Below are positions 1 to 8,445 of a DNA stretch of 64,000 bases, piece by piece (position 1 is the first letter of the stretch; every line of letters begins with the position of its first letter). The DNA is from Pseudomonas fluorescens. Lineage in GTDB: Bacteria; Pseudomonadota; Gammaproteobacteria; Pseudomonadales; Pseudomonadaceae. Below the pieces are notes generated by a model. The model saw nothing but the letters and a program-made list of their open reading frames with translations, was not told where the DNA came from and searched no databases. The stretch is taken from contig NZ_CP015225.1 of NCBI RefSeq assembly GCF_001623525.1, forward strand, positions 6,088,501 through 6,152,500, written 5' to 3'. Made by a program: the position numbers and the translations under genes.

Positions 1-36
1 TGACGCGGTCTGCCTGAACGGTCGCAGTGATCCAAT

Positions 37-78
37 GGGGCCGCTTCGCAGCCCAGCGGGAGCAAGCTCCCTCGCCAC
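37..78. repeat. Single REP arm (REPIN type 1)
   Basis: The sequence ends in GGGAGCAAGCTCCCTCGCCAC after a small GC-rich hairpin. This matches the right arm of the complete two-arm REPINs at 15720 and 51510. The partner arm may lie beyond the window edge. It sits just past the 3' end of the minus-strand glyA gene. Confidence 0.75.
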
Positions 79-126
79 GGTTTGTGCTCGCCTCTATTGC
101 ATTGCGCTTAACCGACGGGTGTTGGC

Positions 127-1365
127 TTACCTCAACAGATACACCGGAAAGCATTCGCACAAATGCATCACTCGACGCCGGGTGTTGTCCAGGCGTGCTG
201 CGTTGTCCGGCTGTTCCAGCAGGTCGGCGATCAAGTTCGCGACTTCGGCACATTCCGCTTCACCAAAGCCACGGGTGGTCAGCGCCGGCGTGCCGATGCG
301 AATGCCGCTGGTGATGGCCGGTTTCTGCGGATCGTTGGGGATCGCGTTTTTGTTCAAGGTGATATGGGCGCTTTCCAGCAACGCTTCGGCGTCTTTGCCG
401 GTTATGTTCATCGAGCGCAGATCGAGCAGGAACATGTGGCAATCGGTACCGCCGGACACCACCCGCAAGCCGCGTCGGGTCAGGACGTCGGCCATGACGC
501 GGGCGTTGTCGATCACCCGCTGCTGGTAATGCTTGAACCCGTCGCCCAAGGCTTCGTTGAACGCCACGGCCTTGGCGGCGATGACGTGCATCAGCGGGCC
601 GCCCTGGTACACCGGGAAAATCGTCTTGTCGAGCAGGGCTCCATATTGCGCCTTGGCCAGAATCAGGCCGCCGCGCGGGCCGCGCAAGGTCTTGTGGGTG
701 GTGGAGGTGATGAAGTCGGCGATGCCAACCGGCGACGGATAGACGCCCGCGGCGATCAAGCCGGCGTAGTGCGCCATGTCCACCATCAGGTAGGCACCGA
801 TTTCATCGCAGATCTTGCGAAAGCGCTGGAAGTCGATGGTCCGCGAATAGGCCGAGGCCCCGGCGATGATCATCTTCGGCCGGTGTTCCCTGGCCAGGGC
901 TTCCATTTCTTCGTAGTCGAGGGTTTCGGTTTCCGTGTCCAGGCCATAGGAAAATGCCCGGTAGATCTTGCCGGAAAAATTCACCGAGGCGCCGTGGGTC
1001 AGGTGGCCGCCATGGGCCAGGGACATGCCCAGGATGGTATCGCCGGGTTCAAGTACCGCCAGGAAAACCGCCTGGTTGGCTTGGGAGCCGGAGTGCGGCT
1101 GCACGTTGACGTATTCGCAGTTGAACAGCTTGCGAGCGCGTTCGATGGCCAGGTTCTCGATTTCATCGACGACCTTGCAGCCGCCGTAGTAACGCTTGCC
1201 CGGATAGCCTTCGGCGTATTTGTTGGTGAGCACGGAACCCTGGGCCTGGAGCACTTCCTCGCTGACATAGTTTTCCGAAGCGATCAGCTCCAGGTGGGTT
1301 TCCTGGCGGTTGCGCTCGCGGTCGATCAGGCGGGCAAGGGTGGGGTCGAAATTTTGCAGGCTCAT
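127..1365 (-). CDS. glyA: Serine hydroxymethyltransferase (cluster paralogue)
   Basis: This 412-residue PLP enzyme interconverts serine plus tetrahydrofolate with glycine plus methylene-tetrahydrofolate; family members can also cleave 3-hydroxy amino acids such as threonine. Lys225 in STTHKT is the expected cofactor lysine, and Asp196 and His199 in VDMAH are the usual cofactor contacts. The length fits the family (about 415). The ATG follows AGGGAATC and lies 11 nt after the threonine synthase stop, so the two are surely cotranscribed. The setting, at the end of an amino-acid operon divergent from a MocR regulator, suggests a specialised copy rather than the housekeeping one. That is an inference, because other glyA copies would be outside the window. 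Confidence 0.93.
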   Translation of the reverse strand: MSLQNFDPTLARLIDRERNRQETHLELIASENYVSEEVLQAQGSVLTNKYAEGYPGKRYYGGCKVVDEIENLAIERARKLFNCEYVNVQPHSGSQANQAVFLAVLEPGDTILGMSLAHGGHLTHGASVNFSGKIYRAFSYGLDTETETLDYEEMEALAREHRPKMIIAGASAYSRTIDFQRFRKICDEIGAYLMVDMAHYAGLIAAGVYPSPVGIADFITSTTHKTLRGPRGGLILAKAQYGALLDKTIFPVYQGGPLMHVIAAKAVAFNEALGDGFKHYQQRVIDNARVMADVLTRRGLRVVSGGTDCHMFLLDLRSMNITGKDAEALLESAHITLNKNAIPNDPQKPAITSGIRIGTPALTTRGFGEAECAEVANLIADLLEQPDNAARLDNTRRRVMHLCECFPVYLLR

Positions 1366-1376
1366 GGTGCGATTCC

Positions 1377-2630
1377 CTAGATAAGCGCCTCGGCCAGCGG
1401 CGCAGTCACGTGATGCGGCAACACCCGTGGCTGGCTTTTGGTCGAGTCGGATAGAAAAATGGAGGTGTCTTTCAAACCGCTGCCGGTGATCAGGATCACG
1501 GCGGTTTGCGGTGTGTCGGGGTGTATTTCGGCGTACTTGAGCAGACCGGCGAAGGCACTGGCGGCGCCGGCTTCTGGAAACACGCCGGTGCTGGCGGCCA
1601 ATCTCGAGGCGGCGGCGACAATGCTCGGATCACTGACACAGATGAACTCACCGCCGCTGGCGGTGACCGCACGCATGGCCTTGAGGCGATCACGCGGCAG
1701 CGCCACATTGATGCTGCTGGCCAGGCTGGTGGGGGGGCGGCGCTCGGTTTTCTGCATCGAGCGGTCGTTGCGCCAGGCGCGGTACATGAAGTTGCTGTGC
1801 TCGGCCTGCACGCCGATCAGGCGTGGGATGCGTTCGATCCAGCCCAATTGCAGCAAGTCGAAAAAGCCTTTGTAGACCGAGCCCAGGATGCAGCCGTTGC
1901 CGACGGGCACGAACACCAGGTCCGGCACTTGCCAGTTGAGTTGTTCGCACATCTCGAAGGCGACGGTCTTCTTGCCTTCGCTCATGTACGAGTTGATCCC
2001 GGTGGTGCGATTGTACCAGCCGTGCTCTTGGCAGGCGTTGAGACATTGTTCGAAGGCTTCGTCATATTGCCCGTCGACCAGCACGATCTCGGCGCCGTAG
2101 CCCTGCATCTGCGCGAGCTTTTCGCGGGGCGCGCTCTTGGGCAGGTAGATGACGTTGTGCAAGCCCAGGCTGGCGCTCATCCCGGCCAATGCCGAAGCGG
2201 CATTGCCGGTGCTGGCCACTGCCACGGTGCGTGCACCGGATTGCAGGGCGTGGGCCACCGCCAGGGCGCTGGCGCGATCCTTCAACGACCCGGTCGGTTG
2301 CCGCGATTCGTCTTTTACGAAGACTTTGATCCGGGCGCCCTTGCCGAGCAATTCCGGGCGCGAGTACAGCGGCGTGTTGCCCACCAGTAACGGTGGAATG
2401 AACTGCGTCGAGCTCAACGGCATCAAGCGGTCATAGCGCCACATGCCACGGGCGTGGTCATGGGCCAGGCTGTCCCGGGACCATTCGCGCTTGAGTGCCG
2501 GGTAATCGTAAAGCGCGTCCAGGGCACCATCGACTTTGCAATGAGGGCAGTAATAGCTGACCTCATGGGGCTGGTAGCTTCGATCGCAAACCAGGCACTG
2601 CAATACATACTCTCTGTACGAATTTTTCAT
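1377..2630 (-). CDS. Threonine synthase-like PLP enzyme with N-terminal zinc ribbon
   Basis: This 417-residue fold-type II PLP enzyme resembles the threonine synthases that carry an N-terminal Cys4 zinc ribbon (Cys12, Cys15, Cys28, Cys31). Lys117 in the GSLKDRA motif is the expected Schiff-base lysine, and a STGNAASA stretch resembles the phosphate-binding loop. Threonine synthase converts O-phosphohomoserine to threonine, but relatives catalyse beta-elimination or replacement, so the real substrate here is open. The start has a strong GGAGG site. It is the fourth gene of the operon, after RidA and before glyA. A biosynthetic ThrC would normally sit with hom, which is absent here, and this favours a catabolic or specialised role. 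Confidence 0.85.
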   Translation of the reverse strand: MKNSYREYVLQCLVCDRSYQPHEVSYYCPHCKVDGALDALYDYPALKREWSRDSLAHDHARGMWRYDRLMPLSSTQFIPPLLVGNTPLYSRPELLGKGARIKVFVKDESRQPTGSLKDRASALAVAHALQSGARTVAVASTGNAASALAGMSASLGLHNVIYLPKSAPREKLAQMQGYGAEIVLVDGQYDEAFEQCLNACQEHGWYNRTTGINSYMSEGKKTVAFEMCEQLNWQVPDLVFVPVGNGCILGSVYKGFFDLLQLGWIERIPRLIGVQAEHSNFMYRAWRNDRSMQKTERRPPTSLASSINVALPRDRLKAMRAVTASGGEFICVSDPSIVAAASRLAASTGVFPEAGAASAFAGLLKYAEIHPDTPQTAVILITGSGLKDTSIFLSDSTKSQPRVLPHHVTAPLAEALI

Positions 2631-2673
2631 GTCACCCTCCGAAAGTACGCTGTGCTGGTGCTTTCCTTGCCAA

Positions 2674-2699
2674 CGTCGGTCCAGCTCACCAGACCGACG
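2674..2699. other. Intercistronic stem-loop
   Basis: CGTCGGTC and GACCGACG form a perfect 8-bp stem with a 10-nt loop in the 93-nt gap between the RidA and threonine synthase genes. No T-run follows, so it looks more like an mRNA processing or stability element than a terminator. No function is established. Confidence 0.4.
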
Positions 2700-2723
2700 G
2701 GCACTCCGCTGACAGAAGGTGTT

Positions 2724-3155
2724 TCAGATCACCATGATGGCGTCGATGGCAACCAGGGTGTTGCGTGCCAGTGCACTGGCGCCCGCGGTGGTGCGGGCCG
2801 GGTAGGGCTTGGTGAAGTACTCTTCCATGACGCGGTTGAGGGTCGGGAACTCACTCAAGTCAGTGATGAACGCCGTGACCTTGACCACGTTCGCCAGGGT
2901 GCCACCTGCCGCTTCGGCCATTTGCACCAGGTTGTCGAGGGTCTGGCGCAGTTGGCCTTCGAAATCCTTGGCCAGCACTTCGTTGTTCAGCGCCGAGACC
3001 GGGGTCTGTGCCGACAGGTAGATGGTCTGCCCGTGGCTGACCTTGATGCCCTGGGAATAGGTACCCAGCGGCAATGGCGCCTTGTCGGTGAAAATGACGT
3101 TCTCTTCGCCCAGGAAAGGTTTGGCGGCGGGCTGGATTTGAGCGGTGGTTTGCAT
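2724..3155 (-). CDS. RidA family enamine/imine deaminase
   Basis: This 143-residue protein of the RidA/YjgF/UK114 family hydrolyses reactive 2-aminoacrylate and other imine/enamine intermediates released by PLP enzymes or amino-acid oxidases. The LPLGTYSQGIKV and LSAQTPV segments are the typical N-terminal region, and the full domain is present with a short N-terminal extension. A conserved arginine usually binds the substrate carboxylate, but I did not pin it down. AAGGA precedes the ATG by 9 nt. It lies 30 nt downstream of a flavin amino-acid oxidase, which would supply imines, so quenching that product is the obvious role (inference). Confidence 0.85.
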   Translation of the reverse strand: MQTTAQIQPAAKPFLGEENVIFTDKAPLPLGTYSQGIKVSHGQTIYLSAQTPVSALNNEVLAKDFEGQLRQTLDNLVQMAEAAGGTLANVVKVTAFITDLSEFPTLNRVMEEYFTKPYPARTTAGASALARNTLVAIDAIMVI

Positions 3156-3185
3156 AGTGACGTTCCTTGTTAAGTGGGATGGGGG

Positions 3186-4358
3186 TTAGTGCAAATCGGC
3201 AACCTGCTTGACGGCCTGGCTGGAAAATTCCTCATCGCGGCAACGGGCCGGGGAAAAATGCTGATAGTTGAGCTGCAGCGCCGCCAGGTCGTCCGGCATG
3301 GCGATGCCCAGCGCCGCATGGCTGCACAGGCGTGCAATGGCGGGCGCAGCCTGGATGCCGTAGCCACCGAGGGCGGCGAGCCAGATAAAACTCTCTTGCT
3401 GTGGGTCCTGGCCGAGCACCGGCGAGCGGTCGGCGACGAAGGTTCGCAGGCCCGCCCATTTGTTGATGATCGAACGCGGACGCAGGCGCGTGGTGTTTTG
3501 CAGGCGATCCATGGTGATGGCCAGGTCAAGCTCTTCCGGCAGTGCGTCGCAGGGCAACGAAGGGCTTTCATCGCAGGGGGAGACGATCAGCCGCCCGGCT
3601 TCAGGCTTGATGAAAATGTCCTCGTCGACCGTGCCCAGGTAGGGCGTGTGGTGCACGTCGCACTGTGGATCGACCGCCAGTACGGTGCGCCGCAATGGTC
3701 GGACACCAACCTTGGGCACGCCGCAGCGCTCGGCGAATTCATCGGCCCAGGCACCGGCGGCGTTGACCACGACGGCTGCTTGCAATTGCTGGCCGTCCTG
3801 GGTGTGCAAGCGCCAGTGCCCGTCGCGATGTTCGCCACGCAGCACTTCGGTCTCGCGCTTGATCACGCCGCCGCGGGCCCGCAGCCCACCGAGGTAGGCG
3901 CCGTGGATGCCATGCACATCCAGATCGAAGGCGCTGGGCTCGTAGATCCCGGCGCTCCAGGCGCCTTCGGCGAGGTAGGGGACCAGCTCCTGCACTTGCT
4001 TGTCGTCGAGCAGCTCGGCCGTGGGCACTTGCCCCAGGACGGCGCTGAAACGCGCTTTGAGTTTGTCCACCCGTGCCGCCTGGGCCACGATCAGCGCGCC
4101 CCGGGGCGACCATAGCGGATGCTCGGCCAGGCCCTCGGGCGGGTTCTCGAAAAAGCGCCGGGATGCGCAGGTCAGTGAGCGGATCTGTTGGTTGCCGTAG
4201 CTTTCCATCGAGATCGCGGCTGAACGCCCCGTGGTGTGATAGGCCAGTTGCTGTTCCTGTTCGAGCAGGCAGACGCTGCCATGGGCTGCCAACTCATAAG
4301 CGGCAGACACGCCGGCGATGCCGCCACCCACCACAATGAAGTCGTAACGAGTGGTCAT
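3186..4358 (-). CDS. FAD-dependent amine/D-amino-acid oxidase (DAO family)
   Basis: This 390-residue DAO-fold flavoprotein belongs with the glycine/sarcosine oxidases and DadA-like dehydrogenases. The N-terminal dinucleotide motif is GGGIAG (residues 11-16), followed by an acidic residue in LLEQE, a TTGRSAA loop, VNAAGAWAD, and the C-terminal GGYGIQAAPA flavin-contact region. Such enzymes oxidise an amine or amino acid to an imine with FAD reduction. It overlaps the upstream transporter gene by 4 nt (ATGA), so the two are translationally coupled, and RidA follows. The likely role is oxidation of an imported amino acid; the substrate cannot be read from the sequence. Confidence 0.85.
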   Translation of the reverse strand: MTTRYDFIVVGGGIAGVSAAYELAAHGSVCLLEQEQQLAYHTTGRSAAISMESYGNQQIRSLTCASRRFFENPPEGLAEHPLWSPRGALIVAQAARVDKLKARFSAVLGQVPTAELLDDKQVQELVPYLAEGAWSAGIYEPSAFDLDVHGIHGAYLGGLRARGGVIKRETEVLRGEHRDGHWRLHTQDGQQLQAAVVVNAAGAWADEFAERCGVPKVGVRPLRRTVLAVDPQCDVHHTPYLGTVDEDIFIKPEAGRLIVSPCDESPSLPCDALPEELDLAITMDRLQNTTRLRPRSIINKWAGLRTFVADRSPVLGQDPQQESFIWLAALGGYGIQAAPAIARLCSHAALGIAMPDDLAALQLNYQHFSPARCRDEEFSSQAVKQVADLH

Positions 4359-5560
4359 GGTCGGCTGCCCTCGGCAATAACGGCGGCTTTGCGTTCGCGG
4401 GTGTAGGTCAGCACGAAGTGCGCCACGAGGCCGAAGATCAAGCCCCAGAACGCGGCGGCCAGGCCGAGGAAACTCATGCCCGAAGCCGTTACCAGGAAGG
4501 TGATCAGTGCCGCTTCGCGTTGTTTCTCGTCAGCCATGGCGCCGGTCAGCCCGGCACTGATCGCGCCGAACAAGGCGAGACCGGCGAGGGAAGCGATCAA
4601 TTCTTTTGGCAGTGCGGAGAACACCGAGGCCAGGGTGGCGCCAAAGGTCCCCATCAGAATGTAGAACACCCCGCAGGCGATCCCGGCCATGTAGCGTTTG
4701 TCGCGGTCTTCGTGGGCTTCGCGGCCGGTGCAGATCGCTGCGGTAATGGCCGCCAGGTTCAAACCGTGGGAACCGAACGGGGCCATCAGGATCGAGCCAA
4801 TCGCGGTGACCGAAATGATCGAGCGTGCTGGCGTGTTGTAGCCCGAGGTGCGCAATACCGCCATGCCTGGCACGTACTGGCCGGTCAAGGTCACCAGCGC
4901 CAGTGGCAGGCCGATGTTGATGATTGCATGCCAGTTCCATTCAGGGGCGATGAAGACCGGTTGGGCCACGGCGATGGTGATCGAGGTGCTGTTGAGTTCG
5001 CCGAACGAGGCGGCCACCGCGCAACCGACGATCAGCACCGACAGGATCGCGTAGCGTGGCGAAAAGCGCTTGAAGATCAGGTACGCCGCGATCATCGCCA
5101 ACACCAGCGCCGGCTGCAGTTTGATCGACGTAAACAGCTCGGCGCCGAAGCGGAACAGGATCCCGGCGAGCATGGCGGCGGCAATGGCCTTGGGCAGGCG
5201 GCTCATCAGTTTGTCGAACGCACCGGACAGGCCGACCAACGCGATGATCATCGACGCCACCACATAGGCACCGATGGCCTGGGGCAGGGTCACGGTGGGC
5301 AGCATCGACACCAGTAACGCTGCACCCGGTGTCGACCAAGCGGTAATGACCGGAACACGCAGGCGCCAGCTCAGGAACAAGCCGGTAATCCCGCTGCCAA
5401 TGGAAATGGCCCAGATCCATGAAGACACCACGTCATTGGGCAGGTGCGCTTCCTTGGCTGCCTGGAACACGATGATAAGTGGGCCTGCGTAGGAAATGAT
5501 CACGGCGATGAAGCCCGCGATGATCGCCGACAGAGATAGATCCTTTCTGAATGTGTCCAT
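4355..5560 (-). CDS. BenE family inner-membrane transporter
   Basis: This 401-residue, almost entirely hydrophobic protein has about 11-12 predicted membrane segments and belongs to the benzoate/H+ symporter (BenE/YdcO) family. The N terminus (RKDLSLSAIIAGFIAVIISY) and repeated Gly/Ala-rich helices match the family. No benzoate degradation gene is nearby, and the downstream partners are all amino-acid enzymes, so the cargo is probably an amino acid or related amine rather than benzoate (inference). It is the first gene of the minus-strand operon, opposite the MocR regulator, and its stop overlaps the oxidase start. Confidence 0.85.
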   Translation of the reverse strand: MDTFRKDLSLSAIIAGFIAVIISYAGPLIIVFQAAKEAHLPNDVVSSWIWAISIGSGITGLFLSWRLRVPVITAWSTPGAALLVSMLPTVTLPQAIGAYVVASMIIALVGLSGAFDKLMSRLPKAIAAAMLAGILFRFGAELFTSIKLQPALVLAMIAAYLIFKRFSPRYAILSVLIVGCAVAASFGELNSTSITIAVAQPVFIAPEWNWHAIINIGLPLALVTLTGQYVPGMAVLRTSGYNTPARSIISVTAIGSILMAPFGSHGLNLAAITAAICTGREAHEDRDKRYMAGIACGVFYILMGTFGATLASVFSALPKELIASLAGLALFGAISAGLTGAMADEKQREAALITFLVTASGMSFLGLAAAFWGLIFGLVAHFVLTYTRERKAAVIAEGSRP

Positions 5561-5784
5561 GATGTCTCGACTTGGCGCGACAGGAGCGCGCAGTGAATGA
5601 TTGAGTCGATTGCTTCGATTCGAGATCAGTGTATTTGAATGAATTGAGTTGATTCAATAGGGGGCGGGATTGTTACGAGATATTTTTCTGCCATGACAGG
5701 CTATTTTTGCGATTTTTATGAGTTAACTATTTGATTTTAAATAATATTATTTCTAATAAATTTTTCTTCATGTCGCATTGAAAA

Positions 5785-5834
5785 ACGATTCAATAATCGT
5801 ATCAATCGATTCAATGTGTCGATTGTGTCGAATT
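5785..5834. promoter_or_regulatory. Repeated CGATT boxes, candidate MocR operator
   Basis: The 342-nt divergent gap 5561-5902 is AT-rich, unlike the coding DNA around it. Near the MocR side, GATTCAAT occurs at 5787-5794 and 5808-5815, 21 nt apart (two helical turns). A further CGATT lies at 5820 and CGAATT at 5829. ACGATT-CAAT-AATCGT at 5785-5800 is an inverted repeat. Another GATTCAAT lies at 5651-5658, near the transporter start. MocR proteins commonly bind direct repeats placed this way, so this is the probable operator; the assignment is inferred. Confidence 0.6.
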
Positions 5835-5902
5835 ATTAGTTGCCTAACCTCCATGTGATATGCTCGGATATTCATCATTTCTACGATGGGCAGTGATCAT
5901 TC

Positions 5903-7294
5903 ATGTGGGTTCCCCAGCTAAGCGAGTTCAGCCAACCGATGTATTTGTCGATTGCCGATGCGTTGGCGCGCGATATCAACAACGGCGTGCTGAACGAGGG
6001 CGATCGCCTGCCGACCTTGCGGGAGTTGGCCACCACCTTGAATGTCACGCCGGGCACCATCAGTCGGGCCTATAGCGAGGCCCATCGGCGTCGGTTGGTG
6101 CAGGGGGAGGTGGGGCGTGGCACTTACGTGCTCAACCAGAAGCAGCTGGAGCTGCCGGCCAGCAACAGTGCCGCCGCGCCGCTGAACCTGGGGCAATCCG
6201 AGCTGCTCGATCTTTCGATCATCAAGCCCTACAGCGAAACCCTGGAGTACTGGTTGCGTGGCGCCCTGGTGGGCATGGCCAAGAGCACCGATTTCGCTCG
6301 CGCACTGGATTACGCGCCGGATGGCGGTCACCCGGCGCATCGCGAGGCGGGGGCGCAATGGTTGCGTCATTCATTGCCCGACGCGCAATGGCAGCAAGTG
6401 GTGATTACGGCAGGGGCCCAGCATGGCTTGATGGTGGCGATGAGCGCCCTGACCAACGCCGGTGACCTAGTGCTCTGCGAAGCGCTTTGCTACCCGGGCA
6501 TCATTTCCCTGGCCCACGGTCTTGAGCGTCGCCTGCGTGGCGTGCCAATGGATGACGAAGGCATCATTCCCGAAGCGTTGCGCGAACTGTGTCTGCGAGA
6601 GAAGCCGGCGATGCTGGTCTGCGTGGCGACCTGCCAGAATCCGACGGCGGCGATCATGTCGCAGAAGCGTCGGGCCCAGATCGCCGCGCTTGCCGAGGAA
6701 TTCGACTTCATCATCCTGGACGATGATATCTATGGCTTCCTGGCCACCGATCCGTCGATCAAGCCACTGTCGGCCTTTGCGCCGGACCGTTCGGTGTACC
6801 TGACCAGCCTGTCGAAATCGGTCATGCCGGCGCTTCGCGTCGGTTATATCTACAGCCCGCCGAAACTGCTGTCGCGCCTGACCTCGATGGTGCGCAGCAG
6901 CGTCTGGATGCCGTCGCCATTGACCGCGCAGTTGGCCAGCAATGTGATTACCGAAGGCCTGGACAAGAAACTGATTCGCATCCAGCGCAACGAGGCGGCG
7001 GGGCGACAAGCGATCGCCCGGGAAATCTTTGCCAATTTCGAGCTCAAGACCCAGCCATATTCCTATCACGTCTGGTTGACGCTGCCGGAGCCATGGACCA
7101 GCGATGAGTTCACCATGCTCGCCCGGGCCAACGGCGTATTGGTGCTCAGCGGCACCCAGTTCCAGGCTGAGCGCTCAGGCACCACTCGCTGTGTACGGCT
7201 GGTGTTGATGTCCCCCACCAGCCAGGACGAACTGCGTTTCGCCCTGACCAAGCTGGCGAGCCTGATCGATTCGGATCCGCGCCGTTATTACTAG
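5903..7294 (+). CDS. MocR-type regulator (GntR wHTH plus aminotransferase domain)
   Basis: This 463-residue regulator has an N-terminal winged helix (about 12-77, including LPTLRELATTLNVTPGTISR) followed by a fold-type I aminotransferase domain. Cofactor residues look intact: NPTAA near 247, DDDIYG with Asp275 and Tyr277, and Lys305 in SLSKS. MocR proteins bind PLP or its aldimine with an amino acid and switch transcription accordingly. The gene is divergent from the transporter/oxidase/RidA/threonine synthase/SHMT operon and almost certainly controls it. PdxR and GabR are relatives, but no pdxST or gabT is here, so it is neither by context. The ATG at 5903 gives the expected domain start. 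Confidence 0.9.
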   Translation: MWVPQLSEFSQPMYLSIADALARDINNGVLNEGDRLPTLRELATTLNVTPGTISRAYSEAHRRRLVQGEVGRGTYVLNQKQLELPASNSAAAPLNLGQSELLDLSIIKPYSETLEYWLRGALVGMAKSTDFARALDYAPDGGHPAHREAGAQWLRHSLPDAQWQQVVITAGAQHGLMVAMSALTNAGDLVLCEALCYPGIISLAHGLERRLRGVPMDDEGIIPEALRELCLREKPAMLVCVATCQNPTAAIMSQKRRAQIAALAEEFDFIILDDDIYGFLATDPSIKPLSAFAPDRSVYLTSLSKSVMPALRVGYIYSPPKLLSRLTSMVRSSVWMPSPLTAQLASNVITEGLDKKLIRIQRNEAAGRQAIAREIFANFELKTQPYSYHVWLTLPEPWTSDEFTMLARANGVLVLSGTQFQAERSGTTRCVRLVLMSPTSQDELRFALTKLASLIDSDPRRYY

Positions 7295-7364
7295 AAAGAT
7301 CGCAGCCTTCGGCAGCTCCCGCACGGTGTATTCCCTGTGGGAGCTGCCGAAGGCTGCGATCTTT
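7295..7364. terminator. Bidirectional hairpin between MocR gene and yebG
   Basis: Two perfect 26-nt arms (AAAGATCGCAGCCTTCGGC at 7295 onward and its complement ending at 7364) form a long hairpin flanked by A/T runs. It begins at the base after the MocR stop codon and ends 5 nt from the yebG stop. It probably terminates both convergent genes. A related half copy lies at 8893-8925, so it derives from a dispersed repeat. Confidence 0.8.
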
Positions 7365-7368
7365 TTAG

Positions 7369-7629
7369 TTACTCGTTCGACGGATTGAGCAGTTCGGACA
7401 AGGCGTCCGGCTGGCTCTTGAACGCCTTGGCGAACACATCACGATTCTTCGCCATGTAGATCCCGGCTTCCTCGACCTGTTGCTCGCTCAGCGATGGAAC
7501 GGCTTTTTGCAACACTTCTGCCAGTAATTCGGCGAGTTCCAGCATTTTGTCATGACGGTCAGCTTCGGCTTTATCCATGAACAAGCGCTCCAGATCTCGG
7601 CTGCTGCGGTATACCACTTCGACGGCCAT
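7369..7629 (-). CDS. yebG: YebG family DNA damage-inducible protein
   Basis: This 86-residue cytoplasmic protein starts MAVEVVYRSS, and the KAEADRHDKMLELAELL segment aligns by eye with E. coli YebG (MAVEVKY and KKEADAYDKMLDTADLL). YebG is a small SOS-regulon protein whose biochemical role is unsettled. Its LexA operator lies 43 nt upstream. GAGGTGG provides the ribosome site before the ATG. It lacks the acidic C-terminal tail of the E. coli protein. Its partner on the other side of the shared hairpin is the MocR gene, with which it has no obvious functional link. Confidence 0.9.
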   Translation of the reverse strand: MAVEVVYRSSRDLERLFMDKAEADRHDKMLELAELLAEVLQKAVPSLSEQQVEEAGIYMAKNRDVFAKAFKSQPDALSELLNPSNE

Positions 7630-7671
7630 TCACCACCTCACATGCCTTCACATTGGTTGTCTTTGTGACTA

Positions 7672-7687
7672 CTGTATTTATATACAG
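7672..7687 (-). promoter_or_regulatory. LexA (SOS) box of yebG
   Basis: CTGTATTTATATACAG matches CTGT-N8-ACAG exactly and is nearly identical to the E. coli LexA consensus with its AT-rich centre. It sits 43-58 nt upstream of the yebG ATG, where it would overlap the promoter. DNA-damage induction is therefore expected. Confidence 0.92.
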
Positions 7688-7766
7688 GCAAAAGAATAAG
7701 CGAATCCTGTTGCTTTGGATAGTGGCTTTTTAATGTAGACCGGTTTCGGCATGTGAGGGCAAAGCT

Positions 7767-7803
7767 TGTGGGAGCAAAGCTGGTGTGGGAGCTTGCTCGC
7801 GAT
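7767..7803. repeat. REP sequence, type 2
   Basis: Tandem TGTGGGAGCAAAGC and TGTGGGAGCTTGCTCGCGAT units match the second palindromic family also seen at 22307-22397, 38741-38757 and 41073-41164. It lies in the gap between yebG and psiE. Confidence 0.7.
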
Positions 7804-7944
7804 ACGGCGAATGAAGCTCCCAAAAGTGCCGGATACCAGCCTATCGCCATCTCACCTTCAGTCGCTGGCCTTTTTTCTGCATGCAGAACAACCGTCACGT
7901 CCAACCCGCATCATCCGGTCGAGTCGACCTAAGGAAACTACATC

Positions 7945-8445
7945 GTGAAAATCAACTGGGCCGAGACCCTGCGCCAGAACGTCCATCAACTGGCCGAGTC
8001 CCTGGGGAACCTGTTCGTCGAGACCTTCCATTACCTGGCCCTGTTCGCCATTGGTGCGGTGACCGCGTGGGCGGCGGTGATGGAATTCTTGCAGATGATC
8101 GAAGCAGGACACATCAAGATCGATGACATCCTGCTGCTGTTCATCTACCTGGAATTGGGGGCGATGGTCGGGATCTACTTCAAGACCAACCACATGCCGG
8201 TGCGGTTTTTGATCTACGTGGCGATCACGGCGCTGACGCGGCTGCTGATTTCCAACGTTTCCCATCACAGCCCGCCAGACCTGGGGATCATCTACTTGTG
8301 CGGTGGCATCCTGCTGCTGGCGTTTGCGATCCTGGTGGTGCGCTACGCTTCGTCGCAGTTCCCCTCGGTGAAGATCGAGCACCCGCACCGCAAGGTCGGC
8401 GCGGGTTCCAGCGAACATGCCGAGGTGGAGAAAGGAGAAATCTAG
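7945..8445 (+). CDS. psiE: PsiE family phosphate-starvation-inducible membrane protein
   Basis: This 166-residue inner-membrane protein has four predicted membrane helices (about 27-50, 62-80, 88-106 and 112-132) and the PsiE signature regions IYLELGAMVGIYF and HMPVRFLIYVAITALTR. Members are induced by phosphate or carbon starvation in enterobacteria; the mechanism is unknown. It starts with GTG, chosen because AAGGA lies 9 nt upstream and the reading gives the family N terminus. Its stop overlaps the stop region of the convergent DUF3509 gene by 4 nt. I saw no clear Pho box upstream. Confidence 0.88.
   Translation: MKINWAETLRQNVHQLAESLGNLFVETFHYLALFAIGAVTAWAAVMEFLQMIEAGHIKIDDILLLFIYLELGAMVGIYFKTNHMPVRFLIYVAITALTRLLISNVSHHSPPDLGIIYLCGGILLLAFAILVVRYASSQFPSVKIEHPHRKVGAGSSEHAEVEKGEI

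Noticed and set aside
163..1380. Long ORF antisense to glyA
   Set aside because: It mirrors the coding frame of a high-GC gene. The translation has no family features, while the opposite strand encodes a full SHMT.
4355..5560. Benzoate degradation locus
   Set aside because: The transporter family name suggests it, but no ben, cat or pca gene is present. Neighbours are amino-acid enzymes.
5903..7294. PdxR or GabR identity for the MocR gene
   Set aside because: No pyridoxal synthase (pdxS/pdxT) or GABA genes are adjacent, so a specific name is not justified.
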